A stretch of 64,000 bases of DNA from Kitasatospora indigofera (GTDB taxonomy: Bacteria; Actinomycetota; Actinomycetes; Streptomycetales; Streptomycetaceae): NCBI RefSeq assembly GCF_014655955.1, contig NZ_BNBO01000030.1:40035-104034 (forward strand). Reading direction: 5' to 3'. Positions within the stretch are counted from its first letter, which is position 1, and every line of letters starts with the position of its first letter. Under the pieces are notes generated by a model. That model was not told the DNA's origin, did not search any database, and saw nothing but the letters and a program-made list of their open reading frames with translations. This document shows positions 51,890-60,869 of the stretch, piece after piece. Position numbers and translations under genes: made by a program.

Positions 51890-52752
51890 TTGCTGTTCTC
51901 CTCGGTGGTGCTGTCGTCGGTGCCCGTGCCGGCGCCCGCGGGGCGCTTGGGCCGGCCGTCGGCGGCGCGGTGCCGCTCGGCGGTCGCCTTCACCGCGCGG
52001 GCCCGGGCCTCGGTGCGCATGTCGTAGCGCTCGGCGGGCGGCTGCTCGCCGCGGATGCCGGCCAGCACCTCGGTGATCGCGGCCATGATGTCCTCGGTGG
52101 CGTCGCGCAGCACCTGCGGGGTCAGTTCGAGCCCCTGGTAGCGGCTGAGGTCCACCGGCGGCCCGGCGGCCACCACCACCTTGTGCCGGGGGAAGAGGTT
52201 GAACTTCCCCTTGCCGGCGGCGCCCCGGCCGTAGGGCGGGATGATCTCGTGCGCGCCCCAGTGCGCCACCGGGACGACCGGCGCCCCGGTCATCAGCGCC
52301 ACCCGGGCCACCCCGCTCTTGCCGGTCATCGGCCACAGGGCCGGGTCCCGGGTGAGGGTGCCCTCGGGGTAGAACTGCACGCACTGGCCGCCGTTGACGG
52401 CGTCGATGGCCGCCCGGAACGCCTGCGCGGCGTCGGTGGAGTCCCGGAACACCGGGATCTGGCCGGTCTTGCGCAGCATGAACCCGATGAACGGCACCGA
52501 GAACAGCGTGGACTTGCCCAGTATCCGGGGCGGCCGCCCGCTGTTGTACTGCCAGTGCGCGTACACCAGCGGGTCGATGATCGAGTTGTGGTTGACCGCG
52601 GCGAGGAAGCCGCCCTCCTTCGGGAGGTGCTCCCAACCCCGCCAGTCCGGCTTCACCAGAGCGGTCGTCACCGGTTTCACCAGCACGGCCGCGAAGCGGT
52701 ACCAGATGCCGTAATCGGCGTTGCCGAAAGCGGCGTACGAGCGGCGGGCCAC
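51886..52752 (-). CDS. plsC: 1-acyl-glycerol-3-phosphate acyltransferase
   Basis: PlsC acylates lysophosphatidate. The 288-residue protein has the acyltransferase motifs: NHNSIID (HX4D, about 53-60), a basic FYPEGTLTRD (about 127-136) and VVPVAHWGAHEI. An N-terminal hydrophobic part (about 18-33) would anchor it. The last 60 residues are charged and variable. The GTG start at 52750-52752 has GGAGGA upstream. It is coupled to gpsA. Confidence 0.93.
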   Translation of the reverse strand: MARRSYAAFGNADYGIWYRFAAVLVKPVTTALVKPDWRGWEHLPKEGGFLAAVNHNSIIDPLVYAHWQYNSGRPPRILGKSTLFSVPFIGFMLRKTGQIPVFRDSTDAAQAFRAAIDAVNGGQCVQFYPEGTLTRDPALWPMTGKSGVARVALMTGAPVVPVAHWGAHEIIPPYGRGAAGKGKFNLFPRHKVVVAAGPPVDLSRYQGLELTPQVLRDATEDIMAAITEVLAGIRGEQPPAERYDMRTEARARAVKATAERHRAADGRPKRPAGAGTGTDDSTTEENSK

Positions 52753-52983
52753 CCCAGGTCCTCCTCATCCGGTGCGACACGTGGGGTGCCGCAGGTCAGT
52801 CGCCTCCCGGTGTCCCCGGCCGGGGGTCCGGCGCTCGGGGCCGAGCGCGGAACAGTTTCGCCCGACCGCTCACCGGCTGTCGAGCAACCCCTCCGGACCG
52901 GACCGGCTCACGTGACCAATCGCACGTCAGCCCGGACGGGGCGGCCTGGCGGGGGTTCCGGGACCGGCGCCACAATGGCGCCG

Positions 52984-53670
52984 ATGACCCAGGACACGGT
53001 ACGCCCCGACGGCACCCTCCCGCCCCCCGCACCCACCGGCGGGTGGTCACTGGTGCTCCCGCTCAAGCCGCTCGGGCTCGCCAAGAGCCGGCTCGCCCGC
53101 TTCGCCGGGCCGCACCGCGCCGACCTGGCCCTGTCCTTCGCCCTCGACACCGTCACCGCCGCGCTGGCCTGTCCGGGCGTGTCCCGGGTGCTGGTGGTGA
53201 CCGGCGACCCGCTGGCCGGGGAGCGGCTGGCCGCGCTCGGGGCGGTGGTGGTCGCGGACGAGCCCGGCGGCGGTCTCAACGCCGCGCTGACGCACGGCGC
53301 AGCGTACGCCCGCAGGGCCTGGCCGGACGCCCCGCTGGCCGCCCTCTCCGCGGACCTGCCCGCCCTGCGACCGGCCGAACTCGCCCGGGTGCTGGCCGCC
53401 GTGCCCACCGGCGGGCCGGGCAACCGGGCCTTCCTCGCCGACGCCCCCGGTCTCGGCACCACCCTGTTGGCGTGCGCCCCCGGCGCGCGGCTGGCGCCGG
53501 CCTTCGGCGAGGGCTCGCGGGCCCGGCACGCGGCCGGCGGGGCGTACGAGATCACGCTGCCGGACGTGCCGTCGGTGCGCCGCGACGTGGACACCGGCGA
53601 GGACTTCGTCCAGGCCCTCGCCCTCGGGGTGGGCCCGTACACCGCGGCGGCCGCGGCGGCCCTGGTCTGA
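52984..53670 (+). CDS. cofC: 2-phospho-L-lactate guanylyltransferase (CofC type)
   Basis: CofC/FbiD activates phospholactate or phosphoenolpyruvate for coenzyme F420 synthesis. The 228-residue protein has LVLPLKPLGLAKSRLA (about 23-38) with the nucleotide-binding Lys/Ser/Arg pattern, ALDTVTAALACPGVSRVLVVTGDP, DEPGGGLNAALTHGAA and ALSADLPALRPAEL (the acidic metal site). ATG at 52975 and 52984 are both possible; the second lies directly after a perfect palindrome that covers the first. It is divergent from plsC. Other F420 genes are outside the window. Confidence 0.9.
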   Translation: MTQDTVRPDGTLPPPAPTGGWSLVLPLKPLGLAKSRLARFAGPHRADLALSFALDTVTAALACPGVSRVLVVTGDPLAGERLAALGAVVVADEPGGGLNAALTHGAAYARRAWPDAPLAALSADLPALRPAELARVLAAVPTGGPGNRAFLADAPGLGTTLLACAPGARLAPAFGEGSRARHAAGGAYEITLPDVPSVRRDVDTGEDFVQALALGVGPYTAAAAAALV

Positions 53671-53807
53671 CCGGGCGCCGCTCCCCCACCGGCGCCCTCC
53701 GCCCGGCAGCCCGCTCACCCAACACCCCGTTCGCCGCCCCGGCACCCCGCTGTCCCGCCGCCCCGCTCGGCCTCCGCGGGCGGACCGGCGCTCGATATGC
53801 TGCTCGC

Positions 53808-54026
53808 ATGCAGGCCACCGCGTTCACCTTCGACCCCGACACCCGGGCGGGCTCCGTGCTGCTCGACGACGGCACCCCGGTGCCGTTCGACACCGCCGCG
53901 TTCGACGCCGGCGGCCTGCGGCTGCTGCGGCCCGGCCAGCGGGTGCGGATCCGCACCGAGGGCGACGGCGAGGCCCGCCGGGTGGTCTTCGTGACCCTGC
54001 AGACCTTTCCCGACCCGATGCTCTGA
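53808..54026 (+). CDS. Small protein with cold-shock-like OB fold pattern
   Basis: The 72-residue protein reads FTFDPDTRAGSVLLDDGTPVPFDTAAFDAGGLRLLRPGQRVRIR, a pattern like an OB-fold/cold-shock domain (GxVxxDDG and GQRVxF equivalents) but without the RNP1 aromatic motif. Function unknown. I recall similar proteins next to cofC in Streptomyces. The ATG at 53808 is used; the ribosome binding site is weak. The end of the gene, stop codon included, is duplicated directly downstream. Confidence 0.75.
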   Translation: MQATAFTFDPDTRAGSVLLDDGTPVPFDTAAFDAGGLRLLRPGQRVRIRTEGDGEARRVVFVTLQTFPDPML

Positions 54027-54050
54027 GCCTTTCCGACCCGATGCTCTGAG
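54004..54050. repeat. Tandem duplication of the 3' end of the 72-residue gene
   Basis: Bases 54004-54027 and 54028-54050 are the same sequence except for one C; each ends in CCCGATGCTCTGAG, so the last codons and the stop are repeated. Confidence 0.9.
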
Positions 54051-54084
54051 CCCGGGGGCCGGTCACCCGGCCCCCGGCCGCCCG

Positions 54085-54405
54085 TCACGCCGAGCGCCCA
54101 CGGCCCCCCGCCGGCCCGGCCCGGTCCGCCGGGGCGATCCGGACCAGGTGCAGCCGGCCGGCCAGCCGGAAGCTCAGACTCAACTCGCCGTCCCGCTCGA
54201 TGGATTCCTCCACCCGCCGGACCGCGCCCGGGCCGAGGAAGTGGCGGTAGGCCTCGTACTGGGTCCAGCCCAGCGGCAGCACCCGCAGCGCCTCCCAGAG
54301 CGCCGCCACCGCGTCCGGCAGCCTGCTGAAGGTCGCCGGCTCGGCGATGTCCTCGATCTCCACCGTCACCGCGCCACCGGCCCGGTCGCTCCCGTCGCTC
54401 TTCAC
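54085..54405 (-). CDS. Hypothetical protein, second gene of the operon facing the GntR regulator
   Basis: The 106-residue protein has VTVEIEDIAEPATFSRLPDAVAALWEALRVLPLGWTQYEAYRHFLGPGAVRRVEESIERDGELSLSFRLAGRLHLVRI as its only structured part, probably a helix-rich start and a beta end. I do not recognise a family with known function. The GTG at 54403-54405 overlaps the previous stop as GTGA, so it is co-translated with its neighbour. Confidence 0.72.
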   Translation of the reverse strand: MKSDGSDRAGGAVTVEIEDIAEPATFSRLPDAVAALWEALRVLPLGWTQYEAYRHFLGPGAVRRVEESIERDGELSLSFRLAGRLHLVRIAPADRAGPAGGRGRSA

Positions 54406-54662
54406 CCTGGCTGCTCCCACTCCTCGTCCTCCTCGTCGAGTTCGGCCCAGACCGCCTGGGCCGCGTCGGTGTACCGGTGCCCGTAGCGGTCGGCCCCGGC
54501 CAGCACGGCCAGCACCGCGCCGTGCGCCTCGTCCCCCAGGTCTCCGGGCACCGCCGCCTCCACCAGGAAGCCGCCCTCCCGCCGGCACCGGACGCGGGCC
54601 CGGGTGCCCGCCGCCACTGCGAGACGAACCGCCAGGTCAAACGCCTTGGTGTGGGCACGCAC
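54402..54662 (-). CDS. Hypothetical protein, first gene of the operon facing the GntR regulator
   Basis: The 86-residue protein reads AHTKAFDLAVRLAVAAGTRARVRCRREGG, then GDEAHGAVLAVLAGADRYGHRYTDAAQAVWAELDEEDEE. The acidic C-terminal end suggests interaction with a basic partner. No known function is recognised. The GTG at 54660-54662 has GGGGAGA upstream. Its promoter must lie in the palindrome-rich region shared with the divergent GntR gene. Confidence 0.72.
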   Translation of the reverse strand: MRAHTKAFDLAVRLAVAAGTRARVRCRREGGFLVEAAVPGDLGDEAHGAVLAVLAGADRYGHRYTDAAQAVWAELDEEDEEWEQPG

Positions 54663-54665
54663 CGA

Positions 54666-54740
54666 CTCTCCCCGAGAGCAGACAGTCACAGACTGTGAAT
54701 CTAAAGCATTAGATTCCACCTGATGCATTAGATTGTCAAC
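54666..54740. promoter_or_regulatory. Palindrome-rich divergent operator/promoter region
   Basis: Within 75 bases: CTCTC-n3-GAGAG (54666-54678), CAGTC-ACA-GACTG (54683-54695), a perfect GAATCTAA-n4-TTAGATTC palindrome (54697-54716) and a direct repeat of GCATTAGATT (54706-54715 and 54725-54734, 19 bases apart). AT-rich sequence here contrasts with the surrounding GC. This is the expected operator of the adjacent GntR/HutC regulator. Confidence 0.7.
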
Positions 54741-54799
54741 GCTGAAATACCCGCCCTGCCGCGACCGGCAGGCGCGGAGCCTGCCGCCGGGAGAGCCAG

Positions 54800-55561
54800 A
54801 TGCCCTCAGAGGTGCCCCCGTACCTGCAGATCTCGGACGACCTGCGCCGTCGCATCGCCGAGGGCGAATGGCCGCCCGGCGAGCGCCTGCCCTCCCGTGC
54901 GCAGCTCGCGCTGGCCTACGGGGTGGGCGCCAACGTCCTGCAGCGGGCCCAGGAACGGCTGATCGCCGAAGGCCTGCTGGAGGGGCGGGCGGGATCCGGC
55001 ACCTACGTCAGGACCCCCACCGAGCGCTCCCGGATGGTCCGCGCCCGGCTCAGCGACCGGCACACCGATTCACCCTTCCGGACCCGGCTGCGCGAACAGG
55101 GCCGAACGGGCAGCTGGGAGTCGAACAGTCATGTCCGCACCCCGGCGCCGGAACACGTCGCCCAGCGGCTGAACATCGCCCCGGGCGACCTCACCGTGCG
55201 GACCTGCTACGAATTCCTCGCCGACGGCCGGCCCGCCCAGCTCGCGGAGAGCTGGGAGCCGATGGCCGTCACCGACGGAACGCCGGTGCTGATGCCCGAA
55301 TTCGGGCCGCTGGCGGGCCGGGGCGTGGTGGAGCGCATGGCCTCGATCGGCGTGGTGGTCGATTTCGCGGTCGAACTCCCCCGCCCCGGCCGGGCCACCA
55401 CCGAACAGGCCCACCTGCTGGGCATCTCGGCCGGCGACCTGGTCACGCTGGTCGAACGGACCTATTTCGACCTGGACGGCCGCGCGGTGGAAACCGCCGA
55501 CATCGTCATTCCCGACGCCCTGTGGGAAATCGCGTACGAGTTCCCGGTCGAACGCCGCTGA
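54800..55561 (+). CDS. GntR/HutC-family transcriptional regulator
   Basis: The 253-residue regulator has an N-terminal winged helix (about 7-73; YLQISDDLRRRIAEGEWPPGERLPSRAQLALAYGVGANVLQRAQERLIAEGLLEGRAGSGTYV split over that range) and a C-terminal UTRA ligand domain (about 95-245). GntR regulators of this type bind palindromes near their own gene and respond to small molecules. The ATG at 54800 has GGGAGAG upstream. It is divergent from the two-gene hypothetical operon; the ligand is unknown. Confidence 0.92.
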   Translation: MPSEVPPYLQISDDLRRRIAEGEWPPGERLPSRAQLALAYGVGANVLQRAQERLIAEGLLEGRAGSGTYVRTPTERSRMVRARLSDRHTDSPFRTRLREQGRTGSWESNSHVRTPAPEHVAQRLNIAPGDLTVRTCYEFLADGRPAQLAESWEPMAVTDGTPVLMPEFGPLAGRGVVERMASIGVVVDFAVELPRPGRATTEQAHLLGISAGDLVTLVERTYFDLDGRAVETADIVIPDALWEIAYEFPVERR

Positions 55562-55760
55562 CCCGGTGACGGCGCCGGGCCGTCGCGGGCCGGGCGGCCG
55601 ACGGCGGCCGCCGGGCTGCCCGCCCGGGCCGGGCGGGCAGGTCACGCCCGGACCGCGCGTCACCGGCCGGACATCGGGCCGGACAACCGGCCGGACAACC
55701 GGCCACCGCCCCCGGGGCCGCCCCGGCCACCCCGAGGCCGCAGGAGCGCGCGGCGCACGC

Positions 55761-55817
55761 AAAAGAGCCGTGGGGGCCCCCCACCCGGAGTTCCGAGTGG
55801 GCGGGCCGCCACGGCTC
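55761..55817 (-). terminator. Rho-independent terminator after hupS
   Basis: GAGCCGTGG and CCACGGCTC outer arms (55765-55773 and 55809-55817) with a long GC inner stem, followed on the minus strand by TTTT (55761-55764). Confidence 0.85.
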
Positions 55818-55837
55818 ACGACCCCGTACGGGGTCGT
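55818..55837. repeat. Perfect 20-base palindrome
   Basis: ACGACCCCGT followed immediately by its complement ACGGGGTCGT, between the hupS stop and its terminator. Confidence 0.8.
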
Positions 55838-55860
55838 CGCCCGGGGACCGTGCGAAAGGA

Positions 55861-56577
55861 CTACTTCGCGGTGGTCTTGCGCGCGGTGGTCTTGCGCGTG
55901 GTGGTCTTCTTGGCCGGGGCGGTCTTCTTGACCGCGGTGGCCTTCTTGGCCGCCGTCGTGGTCTTCTTGGCCGCGGGGGCGGGGGTGGCCGCGGTCTTCT
56001 TGACGGCGGCGGCCTTCTTGGCGGTGGTGGCCGTGGTCTTCTTCGCGGCGGCGGTGGTGGTCTTCTTGACCGCGGCCGCCTTCTTGGCCGTGGCGGCCGT
56101 GGTGGCCGTGGTCTTCTTCGCGGCGGCGGTGGTGGCCGTCTTCTTCGCGGCCGTCTTCTTGGTCGCGGCCGGGGCAGCGGCGGCGGCGGTCGCGGCGCGC
56201 TTGGTGGCGGCACGCTTGACGGCGGCGGTCGTGCCGGACTTGCCCGGGGTGAGCGAACCCTTGGGGGCCTTCTTGACCGACGGGCCCTCCTTCGGCAGCT
56301 TCTTGCTGCCGCTCACCAGGTCCTTGAAGCCCTGGCCGGGGCGGAAGCGAGGCACCGAGGTCTTCTTGACCTTGACCTTCTCGCCGGTCTGCGGGTTGCG
56401 GGCGAAACGCGCGGAGCGCTCCACCTTCTCGAAGGTGCCGAAGCCGGTGACCGAGACCCGGTCACCCGCGACAACGGCACGCACCATGGTGTCGAGCACT
56501 GCGTCGACGGCCTCTGCGGCAGCCTTGCGACCGCCCAGCTGCTCGGCCACCGCTTCGACAAGCTGAGCCTTGTTCAC
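55861..56577 (-). CDS. hupS: HU-family nucleoid protein HupS with lysine/alanine-rich tail
   Basis: The 238-residue protein has the HU domain at 1-90 (NKAQLVEAVAEQLGGRKAAAEAVDAVLDTMVRAVVAGDRVSVTGFGTFEKVERSARFARNPQTGEKVKVKKTSVPRFRPG split over that range) with the DNA-binding arm RNPQTGE. From about residue 95 a repetitive tail of KKTT, AAAKK, TATTAAAKK units (histone-like) continues to the end. HupS is the sporulation-associated HU of Streptomyces. The GTG at 56575-56577 matches the family start. TTGAAA-n17-TAACGT forms a good promoter upstream. Confidence 0.96.
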   Translation of the reverse strand: MNKAQLVEAVAEQLGGRKAAAEAVDAVLDTMVRAVVAGDRVSVTGFGTFEKVERSARFARNPQTGEKVKVKKTSVPRFRPGQGFKDLVSGSKKLPKEGPSVKKAPKGSLTPGKSGTTAAVKRAATKRAATAAAAAPAATKKTAAKKTATTAAAKKTTATTAATAKKAAAVKKTTTAAAKKTTATTAKKAAAVKKTAATPAPAAKKTTTAAKKATAVKKTAPAKKTTTRKTTARKTTAK

Positions 56578-56627
56578 GTCTTCCCCTTCAGAAACGGGCG
56601 CCGGATGATTCCATCCGTTCAATTCGC

Positions 56628-56656
56628 ACGTTAGGTATGTATCTGCGGACTTTCAA
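56628..56656 (-). promoter_or_regulatory. Probable hupS promoter
   Basis: On the minus strand, TTGAAA (56656-56651) and TAACGT (56633-56628) with a 17-base spacer, about 50 bases upstream of the GTG. Confidence 0.6.
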
Positions 56657-56710
56657 TTACCAAACGCGCGAATCACCCTAGTGTCGCAATGGATTTGCGC
56701 GTCTGCGACC

Positions 56711-57061
56711 TCAGCGGACGGGCGGGGGCCCCTCGTCGAGGTCCTGGACAAAGCGACTCAACCGCCGTGCCGCCTCCGGAAGATCGCGCTTGGCGGCCTC
56801 GGTGACGATCAGCAGTTGACGGGTGAGAGCGGTCTTTGCATCGGCAGACACGTTCAGCGCATGCACGCGGGCGTGAGCTTGCTTCAACCGCTCGGCCACG
56901 AGCGCGAAGAGCGCTGCGACTTCCGGGTCGTCCGGCACCTCGTCCGGCGAGGTGCCGTCGTCGTCCGGCCGATCGTCAATTCGGCGTTCGGCTCCCCGGC
57001 CCGTGGTCTCCGACGACGCGGGTTCGCGCCCCGCGTACGGAGGTTCATGGTGCCGGTGCAT
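56711..57061 (-). CDS. Conserved helical hypothetical protein between hupS and leuD
   Basis: The 116-residue protein has a disordered, charged N-terminus (about 1-45) and a helical region (VAALFALVAERLKQAHARVHALNVSADAKTALTRQLLIVTEAAKRDLPEAARRLSRFVQDLDEG). No known function. I recall a conserved counterpart at this place in Streptomyces. The ATG at 57059-57061 is used; the ribosome binding site is weak. Confidence 0.8.
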   Translation of the reverse strand: MHRHHEPPYAGREPASSETTGRGAERRIDDRPDDDGTSPDEVPDDPEVAALFALVAERLKQAHARVHALNVSADAKTALTRQLLIVTEAAKRDLPEAARRLSRFVQDLDEGPPPVR

Positions 57062-57148
57062 GTACTGATTGTGCCATCTGCGCGGAGTTGTGCTGCGCGC
57101 GGGTTTATCGGGAGCCCACGTCAGGCCCTAAGTCGGCCCCGCAACGCC

Positions 57149-57186
57149 GCGATGGCCCGCCCCCCCGAGGGGGGACGGGCCATCGC
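57149..57186 (-). terminator. Terminator after leuD
   Basis: GCGATGGCCCG (57149-57159) pairs with CGGGCCATCGC (57176-57186), with further C/G pairing in the loop, 24 bases past the leuD stop codon. Confidence 0.75.
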
Positions 57187-57209
57187 GGAAGGTCACCGAA
57201 AGCGCGGTC

Positions 57210-57806
57210 TCAGAGGACCGGCAGGGTACGCGGTTTGAAGGCCGGACGGGTGGTCTCGAAGGCCGCGATGTCACCCTCGTTCTGCAGGGTGATGCTGATG
57301 TCGTCGAGGCCGTTCAGCAGCCGCCAGCGGACATTGTCGTCCAGCTCGAATGCCGCCGTGACGCCCTCGGCGCGCACCTCGCGGGCCTCCAGGTCCACCG
57401 TGATCTCGGCGGTCGGGTCGGCCTCGGTGAGGGCCCAGAGACGCTCCACGGTCTCCTGCGGCAGCAGCACCGTGAGCAGGCCGTTCTTCAGCGAGTTGCC
57501 GCGGAAGATGTCGGCGAAGCGCGAGGAGATGACGGCGTGGAAACCGTAGTTCTGCAGCGCCCAGACGGCGTGCTCGCGCGAGGACCCGGTGCCGAACTCG
57601 GGACCGGCCACCAGCACCGTGGCGCCGTCGCGCTCGGGCTGGTTGAGGATGAACGACTCGTCCTTGCGCCAGGCTTCGAAGAGGCCGTCCTCGAAACCGG
57701 TGCGGGTGACCTTCTTCAGCCAGTGGGCCGGGATGATCTGGTCGGTGTCCACGTTGCTGCGGCGCAGCGGGACGGCCCGGCCGGTGTGGGTGGTGAACTT
57801 CTCCAT
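57210..57806 (-). CDS. leuD: 3-isopropylmalate dehydratase small subunit
   Basis: LeuD with LeuC converts 2-isopropylmalate to 3-isopropylmalate in leucine synthesis. The 198-residue protein has the swivel-domain motifs NVDTDQIIPAHWLK, VAGPEFGTGSSREHAVWAL and ISSRFADIFRGNSLKNGLL. The ATG at 57804-57806 is 5 bases after leuC, so the two form an operon. A terminator follows. Confidence 0.97.
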   Translation of the reverse strand: MEKFTTHTGRAVPLRRSNVDTDQIIPAHWLKKVTRTGFEDGLFEAWRKDESFILNQPERDGATVLVAGPEFGTGSSREHAVWALQNYGFHAVISSRFADIFRGNSLKNGLLTVLLPQETVERLWALTEADPTAEITVDLEAREVRAEGVTAAFELDDNVRWRLLNGLDDISITLQNEGDIAAFETTRPAFKPRTLPVL

Positions 57807-57811
57807 GCGGC

Positions 57812-59233
<1,422 letters not shown>

Positions 59234-59429
59234 CGGGTTCCCTCCAGCCGGCCGCTCTGCCGGCCTTCTCGTGTGGTCGAGGTCACTGCCATTGCCGCCC
59301 TGGTGAGGCTCGCGCCGGGCAACCTGCACGCCGGTTCGTCGTCCCCCTGCGCGCCGCTGTTGTCGGCGTCGGCGGGGGTTTCCTCCGGGCTGCTCCCTCA
59401 AGAGTGGCGCTTTTCCTGGAAGATTGAAC

Positions 59430-59458
59430 TTGCGTCTCGCGGAATGAGACTGCAGTAT
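59430..59458 (+). promoter_or_regulatory. ndgR promoter with embedded operator
   Basis: TTGCGT (59430-59435), 17-base spacer, CAGTAT (59453-59458). Inside the spacer an inverted repeat GTCTC-n7-GAGAC (59434-59450) is the likely NdgR site controlling both ndgR and leuCD. The ATG begins seven bases after the -10, predicting a leaderless transcript. Confidence 0.7.
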
Positions 59459-59464
59459 CAGGGC

Positions 59465-60178
59465 ATGGACAACTCTAGCGGCGTCGGCGTTCTCGACAAG
59501 GCCGCTCTGGTGCTGAGCGCACTGGAGTCGGGCCCCGCCACGTTGGCGGGGCTGGTCGCCGCCACCGGTTTGGCGCGGCCCACCGCCCACCGACTCGCCG
59601 TCGCACTCGAACACCACCGCCTGGTCACCAGGGACATGCAGGGCCGGTTCATTCTCGGCCCCCGACTCTCCGAACTCTCCGCCGCGGCGGGCGAGGACCG
59701 GCTGCTCGCCACCGCGGGCCCGGTCCTGACCCACCTGCGCGACGTCACCGGCGAGAGCGCACAGCTCTACCGCCGGCAGGGCGAGATGCGGATCTGCGTA
59801 GCCGCCGCGGAGCGGCTCTCCGGCCTGCGGGACACCGTCCCGGTCGGCAGCACCCTGCCGATGAAGGCCGGCTCCGCCGCCCAGGTCCTGCTGGCCTGGG
59901 AGGAGCCCGAGCGCCTGCACCGCGGGCTGCAGGGCGCCCGGTTCACCGCCACCGCGCTCAGCGGCGTGCGGCGCCGCGGCTGGGCCCAGTCGATCGGCGA
60001 GCGCGAGCCGGGCGTGGCGTCCGTCTCGGCGCCCGTCCGCGGCCCCTCCAACCGCGTGGTGGCCGCCGTGTCGGTCTCCGGCCCCATCGAGCGCCTCACC
60101 CGGCACCCGGGCCGTCTGCACGCCCAGGCCATCATCGAGGCCGCCAACCGGCTCACCGAGGCCCTGCGGCGCAGCTGA
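59465..60178 (+). CDS. ndgR: IclR-family regulator NdgR
   Basis: NdgR controls leucine and other amino acid genes and links them to antibiotic production in Streptomyces. The 237-residue protein has an N-terminal winged helix (about 8-60; LDKAALVLSALESGPATLAGLVAATGLARPTAHRLAVALEHHRLV split over that range) and an IclR effector domain (about 70-235, with STLPMKAGSAAQVLLAW and RGWAQSIGEREPGVASVSAPV). The ATG at 59465 probably coincides with the transcript start. It is divergent from leuCD. The last codons and stop are part of a threefold 17-base repeat. Confidence 0.95.
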   Translation: MDNSSGVGVLDKAALVLSALESGPATLAGLVAATGLARPTAHRLAVALEHHRLVTRDMQGRFILGPRLSELSAAAGEDRLLATAGPVLTHLRDVTGESAQLYRRQGEMRICVAAAERLSGLRDTVPVGSTLPMKAGSAAQVLLAWEEPERLHRGLQGARFTATALSGVRRRGWAQSIGEREPGVASVSAPVRGPSNRVVAAVSVSGPIERLTRHPGRLHAQAIIEAANRLTEALRRS

Positions 60179-60221
60179 ACACGGGCCGCAGCTGAACACG
60201 GGCCGCAGCTGAACACGGGCC
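60171..60221 (+). repeat. Three perfect 17-base tandem repeats over the ndgR stop codon
   Basis: The unit GCAGCTGAACACGGGCC is present at 60171-60187, 60188-60204 and 60205-60221. The first copy contains the ndgR stop codon. Confidence 0.95.
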
Positions 60222-60253
60222 GCGGCGGGCAGCCGCGGCCGGCAACGACAGGA

Positions 60254-60296
60254 AAACGGGTCCGCCCCCGGGTCATCTCCGGGGGCGGACCCGTTT
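60254..60296. terminator. Terminator after ndgR
   Basis: Perfect 18-base arms (60254-60271 and 60279-60296) with a seven-base loop; TTT follows on the plus strand side and AAAA on the other. Confidence 0.88.
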
Positions 60297-60561
60297 CCGG
60301 TACCGCCCGCGACCCGCACCGCCAGGGGTTTCCGGGGCCGGCACCCGGGCATTTCCGGGCCGGCCGGCCCGCCCCGTGGTCCGAGGACCGGACGTACACC
60401 CGCGGACCGGTCCGGCGCACGCAACGCACCGGCGTCCCGGCGGGCGCCGGTGGGGGCCCGTCCGGCCAGGTCGGGCCCGGTGGCGCCGGACGGCGGCGGG
60501 GCCGGGCCCGACCCGCGCCGAATTCCGCCGGAAATGCGCACGGCGGAAATTCCCGGAAATG
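60297..60561. other. Gap between ndgR and the tRNA cluster
   Basis: GC-rich sequence with no gene, tRNA or clear regulatory site that I can support. It separates the convergent ndgR and tRNA terminators. Confidence 0.5.
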
Positions 60562-60587
60562 CAAAAAGGCCCCGGTGACCGGGGCCT
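60562..60587 (-). terminator. Rho-independent terminator of the tRNA operon
   Basis: On the minus strand, AGGCCCCGG-n3-CCGGGGCCT followed by TTTTT (stem 60567-60587). It lies just downstream of the last tRNA-Gln. Confidence 0.9.
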
Positions 60588-60604
60588 GCGACCTTCTGAA
60601 CAAC

Positions 60605-60679
60605 TGGCTGGGGTACCAGGACTCGAACCTAGACTAAATGAACCAGAATCACTCGTGCTGCCAATTACACCATACCCCA
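60605..60679 (-). tRNA. tRNA-Gln (CTG anticodon), CCA encoded
   Basis: The minus strand folds as a tRNA with acceptor TGGGGTA/TACCCCA, anticodon loop TTCTGGT giving anticodon CTG, T-loop GGTTCGAGTCC and an encoded 3' CCA (60605-60607). Confidence 0.95.
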
Positions 60680-60723
60680 ACAAAGCATTCAGCCGATGGG
60701 CGAGCCCACCGGCCTTCCTGCTC

Positions 60724-60799
60724 TGGTACCCCCGACCGGATTCGAACCGGCGCTACTGCCGTGAGAGGGCAGCGTGCTAGGCCGCTACACAACGGGGGC
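60724..60799 (-). tRNA. tRNA-Glu (CTC anticodon), CCA encoded
   Basis: Acceptor GCCCCCG/CGGGGGT, anticodon loop CTCTCAC with CTC anticodon, T-arm GGTTCGAATCC. The 3' CCA is encoded (60724-60726). Confidence 0.95.
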
Positions 60800-60869
60800 A
60801 AACTTAGTGATCCCGACTTCGCCGCCTCCGGGGTTTCACATCGTCCGGATGGTGACAGTGGTAAGGATC

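Noticed and set aside
55850..56566. Hydrophobic Val/Phe/Ala-rich open frame opposite hupS looking like a membrane protein
   Set aside because: It is the complement of the Lys/Ala/Thr codons of the HupS tail.
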